From Pseudolysobacter sp. (lineage in GTDB: Bacteria; Pseudomonadota; Gammaproteobacteria; Xanthomonadales; Rhodanobacteraceae), in contig JANXUW010000585.1 in the NCBI GenBank assembly GCA_025351985.1, positions 1 through 18,140 of the forward strand: DNA of 18,140 nt, given 5' to 3'. The notes under the pieces are model-generated. The model was given only the letters and a program-made list of their open reading frames with translations, was not told the DNA's origin and made no database searches. How positions within the stretch are numbered: position 1 is the stretch's first letter; every line of letters starts with the position of its first letter. Positions 8,048 through 14,671 of the stretch are shown in pieces. A program made the translations under genes and the position numbers.

Positions 8048-8100
8048 CGGCTAGTACTCGCTTGAACGTGTTTTGAAACCGGCAACGGCGACTGGCGATG

Positions 8101-8135
8101 TGTGCCGCGCCGCCGGGTTTGGCGTGCGCGGCACA
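8101..8135. other. Intergenic hairpin between the lipoprotein gene and rluE
   Basis: TGTGCCGCGC (8101-8110) pairs perfectly with GCGCGGCACA (8126-8135) across a 15-base loop. It lies 23 bp after the stop of the minus-strand lipoprotein gene and 53 bp before rluE. Neither strand has a T run after it, so it is not a classical intrinsic terminator. It may be a pause or mRNA-stabilising stem. Confidence 0.5.
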
Positions 8136-8158
8136 GGCCGAAGCGCGAAGATTCGCAG

Positions 8159-9102
8159 TTATTTCTTTTCCGTCGGATCGGGCGAGTGAAAAATCGTATC
8201 GCCTTGCGGTTTGACGAACTTCAAGGTCATGCGATCACTCTCGCCGATCGCCAGATATTTGTCCTTGTCGACCTCGCCCAGCGTGAGCACGGGCGGCAGG
8301 GTCCACACGCCCTTGGCGTAGTCCTTGGTATCTTTCGGATTGGCGTTGATCTCGCTTTTGCCGGCGAGCTTGAAACCCGCGTCGGTGGCGAGCTTGATCA
8401 CATAATCCTCGGGCAGATAACCGAGTTTCATGCTGGCTAGCGCATCCGCGCCGGCAGCGGCGCGATGATCTTCCACACCGAGGATACCGCCGGGTTTGAG
8501 CACCTTGAAAAACGCCTGGAACATCTGTGGCGCCGCGCCGCTTTCAGTCCAGTTATGCACGTTGCGGAAGGTCAGCACCATGTCGGCCGAATTGTCCGCA
8601 CCGAACACCGGCGCCTTGCTGGTAAAACGCGTGAGCGTCGCCGGGCCGTACGCATCTGGGCGCGATTTGAGTTTCTCTTCGAATTTCTGATTGCTGCTTT
8701 CGGTGGACTTCGATGCAACGCGGCTTTCTCGTCATACACCGCGCCGATGTACTTGCCGCCATCGCGCAGGAACGGCGCAAGCACCTCGGTGAACCAGCCG
8801 CCGGCCGGGGTGATTTCGATCACCGTCATATCCGGTTTGAGGCCGAAGAACTGCAGCATTTCCTTCGGATGGCGATAACCGTCGCGCGCCTTGTTCTTGG
8901 CATCGCGCCAGTCGCCAGCGAGCACGCTGTCGTATTTTTCCGCGGCCAGCTGATCGGCTGTTTTCGGCGCTGGCGGTTGGGCCGGTTGATCGAGCGGCGC
9001 AGGTTTTGCGGCGGGTGCCGGCGCGGCGGCCGGTTGCGCGCCTTGCTGCTGGCAAGCGCTCAATGCGAGGGTGAGTGCCAGCGAAAGCATGAGCTTGTTC
9101 AT
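8159..9102 (-). pseudogene. Lipoprotein with SAM-methyltransferase-like domain, broken by one frameshift
   Basis: Two overlapping frames together read as one protein of about 314 residues. The first part starts at the ATG at 9102 (GGA 7 bases upstream) with MNKLMLSLALTLALSAC, a lipoprotein signal with the acylated Cys, then a Pro/Ala linker and a methyltransferase-like start (VIEITPAGGWFTEVLAPFL, then GGKYIGAVYDEKAA). The frame is lost near 8716-8720. The second frame continues with SKSTESSNQKFEEKL, then VFGADNSADMVLTFRNVHNW and VLKPGGILGVEDHRA to the stop at 8159. Restoring one base (for example GCGTTG to GCGGTTG) rejoins them, so a single-base deletion is the simplest reading: a real mutation or a sequencing error. 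The family resembles predicted exported methyltransferases (COG4798-type, from memory). It follows aceK by 81 bp on the same strand. An upstream in-frame start at 9144 is rejected because it would precede the signal peptide. Confidence 0.8.
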
Positions 9103-9183
9103 GACGCATTCCGATGCAGGATTATGGGAGGTAAAGAGTAGCACGCGGCCTGCATTTTTGGCTGACCGGTCCTGGTCGCGCGG

Positions 9184-10935
9184 CTAGTCGCAGACGACGC
9201 GGTTGGCATCCACATACGGCGGCAGATCGGCGTAGACACCTTGCTTGATGCGCTCCTGCTGCGCGAGCCACCAGCGCACGTCGAAAATTTCGCCGTGGGT
9301 TTCCATCAGCGCCTCGCGCAGCGGTTCGCTGAGACCGAGAAAACGCAGAAATTGCTCGGGGAAAACATCGTTCTGGCCGACATACACCCAATCACCTGCG
9401 GCGACCGTTTCATCGCTTTCGTCGCGCGCTTGCGGCATCGCGCGGAAGCGGCATTCGCTGAGCAGGCAAAGCTCATCGTAGTCGTAGAAAATCGCGCGGC
9501 CGTGGCGCGTCACGCCGAAGTTTTTCAGCAGCAGATCGCCCGGGAAAATATTGCTCGCGGCGAGATCCTTGATCGCCTGGCCGTAGTCGAGCACGGCAGT
9601 GCGCACGAGGTGCATTGGCGCCTCGCGCACAAACAGGTTGAGCGGGCGCAGGCGACGCTCGACGTACATGTGGATCAGGATGATTTCATCGCCATCCTCG
9701 ATCACGCTATCGCGGCAACTGGTGAGCAATTCATCGAGCACGGCGGGCGCGAATTGCGCGCGCTGAAAACGCAGGTGGCGAAATTCCTGGGCGTCAACCA
9801 GGCGCCCGACACGATCGTGCTTGAACACCAGCTGATACTTGTCCATCACATCCTGACGCAGCATTTCTTTCGGATACGCGAAACGGTCACGGATCAGTTT
9901 GAACACCAGCGGATACGACGGCAGCGTGAACACCGCCATGACCATGCCGCGCTCGCCGTCGGCGTGCACAAAACATTCGTCGGCATGCGTATCGAGGTAA
10001 TGGAAAAAGTGCCGGTAGCGTTCGGTCTTGCCCTGCTTGGCGCGACCGAGCACGGTGTAAAGTTCATCGATCGGCTTGCGTGGCAGCAAGGTGCGCAGGA
10101 ACACCACGGCATCGCCGACGGTGGCGAGGTCGGCCTGGAAATACGCGCGCGTGACACCGAACAAAACCGCGACATGATCGCGTTCGGTCAGCACTGCATC
10201 GACACGGATGCCGTGCTCGTCGTGCACCAGCGCCATGACGAACGGCGCGAAGCGTTCGTCGCCGAAGATGCGCCCGACCAGATAGGCACGGCGCTCGCGA
10301 TAAAACACCGTTTCGAGCAGCTCCAGCGCGCGCACCGGCTCGACGCCCCAATGACCGATGCGTTGAGTGACGGCTAGCGCCACGCGTTGCGCGCACGCTT
10401 CGGCATCGGCGAACGCCGCGGCGAACGGATAGTCTTCCAGCGCGCGGCGGAACAGCGCGACCAGATCCTGCGTAGCGATGTAATTGTGCCGCGCCACCGG
10501 ATGCGTAATGGCATCGGTCGGCTCGATATCGAGCGCGACAAATTCGATCGCCGCATCGACGCCACGCGTCTTGAAAAAACGTCGCGTCAGCGTGTTGAAA
10601 AACGTCTTGTTCATTTCCTGATCGAGCAGCGCGGCGATCAGTTCGCTGTAATTGCGGAAAATCCGCGCCCACAAATCGCGCTCGGTCGCACGTGCGCCGA
10701 GCGTGGTTTCGAGCCATGCGGTGGTCTCACCGGCGCAAAGATCGTACAGCTCGATACGCTCGACCGAATCCAGCCGTGCGGCGGCCCAGTCGCGTTGTTC
10801 GAAGCGACGTTTGGCGCGCTGCGTGACCGCGCGAAATCGCGTGTTGTAGTCGGCGAATCGACGGCGGATTTCCAGCGCGCAATCGCGCGCAAGGGATTCG
10901 TCGTCGGGCGGACCGATCGGGTCGACAGCATTCAT
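9184..10935 (-). CDS. aceK: Isocitrate dehydrogenase kinase/phosphatase AceK
   Basis: 583 residues (E. coli 578), a bifunctional cytoplasmic enzyme that phosphorylates and dephosphorylates isocitrate dehydrogenase, setting the split between the TCA cycle and glyoxylate shunt. The ATP-binding loop is visible as DGERGMVMAVFTLPSYPLVFK (residues 326-346 with Lys346; quoted in part: DGERGMVM and LVFKLIRDRF). The catalytic/metal region includes DYGQAIKDLAASNIFPGDLL with Asn462 and Asp467, then KNFGVTRHGR and FYDYDE (Asp485, Asp487). The C-terminus LMETHGEIFDVRWW is family-typical. It starts 9 bp after the LysR-type regulator gene with a TGCGGA ribosome binding site, so the two are probably co-transcribed. 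No aceA or aceB is in the window. Its substrate gene icd lies at the right end. Confidence 0.96.
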   Translation of the reverse strand: MNAVDPIGPPDDESLARDCALEIRRRFADYNTRFRAVTQRAKRRFEQRDWAAARLDSVERIELYDLCAGETTAWLETTLGARATERDLWARIFRNYSELIAALLDQEMNKTFFNTLTRRFFKTRGVDAAIEFVALDIEPTDAITHPVARHNYIATQDLVALFRRALEDYPFAAAFADAEACAQRVALAVTQRIGHWGVEPVRALELLETVFYRERRAYLVGRIFGDERFAPFVMALVHDEHGIRVDAVLTERDHVAVLFGVTRAYFQADLATVGDAVVFLRTLLPRKPIDELYTVLGRAKQGKTERYRHFFHYLDTHADECFVHADGERGMVMAVFTLPSYPLVFKLIRDRFAYPKEMLRQDVMDKYQLVFKHDRVGRLVDAQEFRHLRFQRAQFAPAVLDELLTSCRDSVIEDGDEIILIHMYVERRLRPLNLFVREAPMHLVRTAVLDYGQAIKDLAASNIFPGDLLLKNFGVTRHGRAIFYDYDELCLLSECRFRAMPQARDESDETVAAGDWVYVGQNDVFPEQFLRFLGLSEPLREALMETHGEIFDVRWWLAQQERIKQGVYADLPPYVDANRVVCD

Positions 10936-10944
10936 GTCCGCAGT

Positions 10945-11847
10945 CTAGCCACCGATTGGCTTCTTGCGTAGCGGCGGTGCCTCGGCCTGCACTTCGGCGA
11001 GCAGCCATTGGCGAAACGCGATGAGTGCAGGCAGTTCGGCCGAGCGCGGCGGATACACGAGATAGTGCGCGTATTTCGACGCCATCTTGCGTGTGGTCAG
11101 ACTCACGAGTCGTCCGTTGTCGAGCAGCGGCTGCGTCATCGTGTGACGACCCATAGCAATGCCCATGCCTTCGACCGCGGCCTTGAGCAGCATTTCGGGA
11201 TCGTCGAAACTTGCGACGTAACGTTTCGGTGGCGTACCACCGAATTGCTTGAACCAGTCGCGCCAGCGATTGCCGGGATCGGCCAGCAGCGGGTAACCGG
11301 CGAAGTTGGCAAGCTTGGGTTTGCCGAGGCGTTGCAACAGCAGCGGACTGGCGACCGGCGTGATCCATTCGTCGAACAGATGATCGGCCAATAATCCCGG
11401 CCATTTGCCGGGACCGAAACGCAGCGCGGCGTCGACACTTTCGCGGCTGAAATCGACCAGTTCGGCGCTGGTCTGCAGATTCAACTCGAGTCCGGAATTC
11501 AACGCCAGAAATCGTCCGAGCCGCGGCATCAGCCAACTCGACGCAAACGACTGCATCGCACTGAGGGTAAAGGCGGTATTGCTGCGGCCATGCAATTGCG
11601 CAAACGCACGATCGATACTGTCCATCGGACCTTCCACGGCGCTGAGCAGGCGCTGGCCGTCGTCGGTCAGGCTGACGCCGCGCGGGCTGCGCGTGAACAG
11701 GCGTTTGCCGAGGCGTTCTTCAAGCCCGCGCATCTGATGACTCAGTGCACTCACGGTCAAATGCAATTGCTCGGCGGCGCGCGTCAGGTTGCGCGTGCGT
11801 GCCGCGGTGACAAAGGCTTGCAAGGCATACAGGTCGGGTTTGCTCAT
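10945..11847 (-). CDS. LysR-type transcriptional regulator (GcvA-like)
   Basis: 300 residues. A winged helix-turn-helix occupies about 5-64 (LTRAAEQLHLTVSALSHQMR as the DNA-reading part, then RLFTRSPRGVSLTDDG). A periplasmic-binding-like effector domain fills about 90-295. The SALSHQ and RGLEERLGKRLF wording places it near the GcvA/AmpR branch. It is directly upstream of aceK (9 bp), which suggests control of, or co-expression with, carbon flow at isocitrate; this is inference, as the effector is unknown. The 5' flank contains the dyad CTTGAGTTTTCTTCAAG (11848-11864), which fits the T-N11-A LysR box and abuts the start codon, so autorepression is possible. The ribosome binding site is weak. 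Confidence 0.93.
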   Translation of the reverse strand: MSKPDLYALQAFVTAARTRNLTRAAEQLHLTVSALSHQMRGLEERLGKRLFTRSPRGVSLTDDGQRLLSAVEGPMDSIDRAFAQLHGRSNTAFTLSAMQSFASSWLMPRLGRFLALNSGLELNLQTSAELVDFSRESVDAALRFGPGKWPGLLADHLFDEWITPVASPLLLQRLGKPKLANFAGYPLLADPGNRWRDWFKQFGGTPPKRYVASFDDPEMLLKAAVEGMGIAMGRHTMTQPLLDNGRLVSLTTRKMASKYAHYLVYPPRSAELPALIAFRQWLLAEVQAEAPPLRKKPIGG

Positions 11848-11907
11848 CTTGAGTTTTCTTCAAGCAGATGTTGCAAAGCATTCGCTTTTTGCTTTGCCTT
11901 GGCAAGC
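11848..11907. promoter_or_regulatory. Dyad-rich control region upstream of the LysR gene
   Basis: Three inverted repeats are packed here. CTTGA-N7-TCAAG (11848-11864) contains T-N11-A and touches the start codon of the regulator. GCAAAGC (11873-11879) pairs with GCTTTGC (11891-11897) over 11 bases. TTGCC-TT-GGCAA spans 11894-11905. Such clustering is usual for LysR-type operators, which are often autoregulated. No promoter hexamers are convincing. The function is inferred. Confidence 0.4.
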
Positions 11908-11913
11908 CTATCT

Positions 11914-11927
11914 TTGATCCAGCTCAA
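11914..11927. promoter_or_regulatory. Candidate FNR/Anr-type box
   Basis: TTGATCCAGCTCAA matches the FNR/Anr consensus TTGAT-N4-ATCAA at 9 of 10 positions. It is 67 bp from the LysR start codon on one side and 122 bp from the small plus-strand ORF on the other. A single match of this length can arise by chance, but its location in an intergenic region supports it. Confidence 0.35.
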
Positions 11928-12049
11928 GTAAGAGCGTTTGCGGCCACAGCATTCTTCGCTGCGGCTGCGCATGGAAAATTTTGTACGGGCAGGCCGCACG
12001 CAGATTTCGTCGCGGCCATCGATTCCTCATCAGACGCAGCGAGACATGC

Positions 12050-12241
12050 ATGAAATCGTTTTGGCAAGCCCTGCACCAGCAATCCAGGGGACTATTGTTC
12101 GCCCACGGCTATCTGTCGACCGCTACGGCGCTTGAAGCAACCCAAACCGCGCCCTTGGCGGAATTGCACGCCGGGTCGCAAAAAACGCCGCAAGACAAAA
12201 ATGCCAAACCCATGGTTTCCGCCCGATGTGCGCATCAATAA
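12050..12241 (+). CDS. Possible small protein, 63 residues
   Basis: An ATG at 12050, preceded by GCGAGA a few bases upstream, opens a 63-codon frame starting MKSFWQALHQQSRGLLFAHG and ending at the TAA at 12239-12241. The first 25 residues look like an amphipathic helix; the remainder is Ala/Gln/Lys-rich and probably disordered. Third codon positions favour G or C about as in neighbouring genes. An imperfect hairpin (12242-12270, one mismatch in 10 bp) follows the stop at once but lacks a T run. It lies in a gap of more than 500 bp between divergent genes, with an FNR-like box 122 bp upstream. I recognise no family. It could be chance, since overlapping frames in this gap are also open. Confidence 0.35.
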   Translation: MKSFWQALHQQSRGLLFAHGYLSTATALEATQTAPLAELHAGSQKTPQDKNAKPMVSARCAHQ

Positions 12242-12394
12242 GCCATGGCGGTGTCTGAATCCGCCTTGGCGACTCTGCCAGCGGTTTTCGAGGATGGGGT
12301 GTAAGAAAAATCATGCGTAGGTACGCTGGCGTGCAAACAAAAATCCAGCGCATGCGCTAATATTTTGTAGAAGACCAACCGAACGGTGGGCGCT
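12242..12394. promoter_or_regulatory. Upstream region of the GGDEF-EAL pair
   Basis: After the imperfect hairpin (12242-12270) this stretch contains GCGTA-GG-TACGC (12315-12326) and a perfect 12-bp palindrome AGCGCATGCGCT (12347-12358). The palindrome runs into TAATAT (12358-12363), a plausible -10 element 32 bp before the start codon at 12395. No good -35 is seen, which would fit an activator-dependent promoter. Function is inferred from position only. Confidence 0.3.
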
Positions 12395-14671
12395 ATGGAG
12401 TGGCGATCGCATAGTGACAGCTTGAGCGAGCGGGATCTGCCGTCCTCGCGAAAGCTCTATGTCCTGTGTTTCGCGTATCTGCTGGTTCTGTCAGCGCTGT
12501 GTATTCTTGTTCTATTGATACGCAAGGATTTGCCGCAATTGGCCGATGTTGCGCGCAGCGCAGTCTGCCTCACGATATCCGTCGCGCTGATTTACGGAAT
12601 CTATCGTCACCAGCCCATGCACGCATTGCCCTGGCTGCTGCTCGGCGCCAGTGTGTCGTTATGGTTTCTGCGCGCACTGATGAACACGCAAACCGATTCG
12701 ACTTGGCGCCTCGCGCTGATTTTCGTTTCGAACCTGCTGACGATCGCTTTTTTCGCCATGGTTATGCGCTATCGCAACCTGACTCGTGATCTGCTGGTCT
12801 GGCTGGATATTGCGATCATCACGCTGTGCGGTGCTCTGCTGATGCTGCGTTACATCAGCGCGGAGCTGTGGCATTTGGTTGGTGATGATCCGCTCGCCAG
12901 CCTGCGGATATTGCTATTGCCGATGGTGCACGTGTTGATTGCTGGCGGGATCATGGGCGTGGCGCTGACGATGCGTCGGTTCAGTTTGTCGTTGTCGCTG
13001 ATCTTGCTCGCCCAGGCGGCGTTGTTGATCACCGAAATCATGCGTCTGGATTTGTCGCTATCGCACGGTTTGCCCTTGCCGGCTTACAGCCAGTCATGGA
13101 ATGTCGTGGTAGTGCTCGGACTGACTCTGTTTGGCCTGGCCGCGCTCAATCCGGGTATGCGAAGTTTGACCGAAGCCGGCGAATCGGTTTATCGACCCTG
13201 GGGACGCGCCCAGCTCACGCTGATTTTTTGCTTAATCTGCTTGGCGCTGGTCGCATTGGCGGATACGTCGTGGCCATTGCAACAGCACCCTGAAACGGGG
13301 TTGATGATTGTCACCGCGATCATCATGCAGGCCGTTCTGCTGGCACGCTGCAATATCGCGATTCGCAGCATGCACAGCGCGCGCGGCGAACTGCTGCATC
13401 GTATCGAAAACGATGCGCTGACCGGTCTGCCGAATGAGAATGCGTTGCACAAGACATTGGCGGTATGGCATACGTCCGCGACGCCGTTTGCGCTGGCCTT
13501 GTTCGATATCAACAAATTCAGCCAGATCAACCACACGTGGGGATACGACGTTGGTGATCAGGTCTTGTTTGCCGTTGCACGGATGCTGCGCGAAGGCAAG
13601 CAACGCCGCGTGCAACTTTATCGCATGCAGGGTGATGTTTTTGCGCTGTTGTTGCCCATTTATTCCGTAAGACAAGGCAAGCTGCTCAAACGCCTGTCGC
13701 ATGATTTGTTGCAGAAACTGCGGCTACCGTTGCACGTTGAAGAGCACAAGTTTTACCTGTCTGCCAACATCGGCATCAGCCAGAATGCCGACGCCATCGG
13801 CACATCACCCGAGACCCTGCTGCGCGATGCCGAAACTGCACTGTTTCGGGCAAAGCGGCAAGGCGCGAATACGCTCAGCATGTTCGTGCCGCAGATGCAT
13901 TCCGAGATCACCGAGCGCCATCGTATCGCCAACGCCTTGCGCCAAGGCATGGGCGCCGAATTCAGACTGGTCTATCAGCCAATCGTCACACTGGCCAGCG
14001 GCGCGAGCCAATCGCACGAAGTATTGCTGCGCTGGACATCGCCGCAATTGGGCGAGGTTTCGCCGGCGGTGTTCATTCCGATCGCGGAAAAAGCCGGCTT
14101 GATTTGCGAGATCACGCATTGGGTGCTTTCGCAGGCATTTTTGCAGCTGAGCGAGATGCCGGAAGATCAGCATCTGTCGATAAATATCTCGGCTCACGAT
14201 TTGTGCGATCCGGAATTCCTGCCAATCCTCGATCGGCTTGCCGGGGTGTATGCCATCGACCCCGCGCGCATCACACTGGAGTTCACGGAGGGCGCGGTGA
14301 TCGAGGATTTCGAGCACATCCCGCCGCTGCTGCGCGAGCGCGGTTACAAGATCGCGATCGACGATTTCGGCACCGGTTATTCCAGCCTGAGTTACCTCAT
14401 GACCTTGTCGGTCAGCAGCGTCAAGCTGGATATCGCTTTCATCAAGAATATCGAGCACGATCTGAACCGTCGCGCTTTGTGTGGGGCTTTGATCAGCATG
14501 TGCCGCGAGAACGGTTGGGCAGTCGTCGCCGAAGGCGTCGAGACCTGTGCCCAGCACGAAATATTGCTGGCGATGGATTGCGATTTTGCACAAGGCTGGT
14601 GGTACGGAAAACCGGTCGCAAAAACGCCTGAACATGGAGAGTCCAATTTGCGCTGGACAGCCGATGAATGA
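12395..14671 (+). CDS. Membrane GGDEF-EAL protein, probable c-di-GMP phosphodiesterase
   Basis: 758 residues from the ATG at 12395 (GGTGG upstream); a GTG at 12386 is a weaker alternative. About nine or ten hydrophobic segments fill residues ~20-325. A GGDEF domain begins at DALTGLPNE (340-348). Its signature is QGDVF (412-416), lacking the first Gly and the catalytic acidic residue, so cyclase activity is unlikely, although Asp371 for metal remains. The EAL domain follows: EVLLRW with catalytic Glu542, NIS (Asn597), LEFTE (Glu629, Glu632), DDFGTG (656-661), KLD (Lys677, Asp679) and AEGVE (Glu713). All expected metal and catalytic residues are present, so c-di-GMP hydrolysis to pGpG is likely, possibly tuned by the dead GGDEF domain or by signals at the membrane part. 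The stop overlaps the next gene by 8 bp; the two are paralogues. Confidence 0.92.
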   Translation: MEWRSHSDSLSERDLPSSRKLYVLCFAYLLVLSALCILVLLIRKDLPQLADVARSAVCLTISVALIYGIYRHQPMHALPWLLLGASVSLWFLRALMNTQTDSTWRLALIFVSNLLTIAFFAMVMRYRNLTRDLLVWLDIAIITLCGALLMLRYISAELWHLVGDDPLASLRILLLPMVHVLIAGGIMGVALTMRRFSLSLSLILLAQAALLITEIMRLDLSLSHGLPLPAYSQSWNVVVVLGLTLFGLAALNPGMRSLTEAGESVYRPWGRAQLTLIFCLICLALVALADTSWPLQQHPETGLMIVTAIIMQAVLLARCNIAIRSMHSARGELLHRIENDALTGLPNENALHKTLAVWHTSATPFALALFDINKFSQINHTWGYDVGDQVLFAVARMLREGKQRRVQLYRMQGDVFALLLPIYSVRQGKLLKRLSHDLLQKLRLPLHVEEHKFYLSANIGISQNADAIGTSPETLLRDAETALFRAKRQGANTLSMFVPQMHSEITERHRIANALRQGMGAEFRLVYQPIVTLASGASQSHEVLLRWTSPQLGEVSPAVFIPIAEKAGLICEITHWVLSQAFLQLSEMPEDQHLSINISAHDLCDPEFLPILDRLAGVYAIDPARITLEFTEGAVIEDFEHIPPLLRERGYKIAIDDFGTGYSSLSYLMTLSVSSVKLDIAFIKNIEHDLNRRALCGALISMCRENGWAVVAEGVETCAQHEILLAMDCDFAQGWWYGKPVAKTPEHGESNLRWTADE

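Noticed and set aside
8101..8135. Intrinsic terminator between the lipoprotein gene and rluE
   Set aside because: The stem is perfect but no T run follows on either strand, so I list it only as a hairpin.
9241..10377. 378-codon plus-strand ORF opposite aceK
   Set aside because: It is a shadow of aceK, whose family match is unambiguous; the His/Gln/Arg-rich translation is typical of antisense frames in high-GC DNA.
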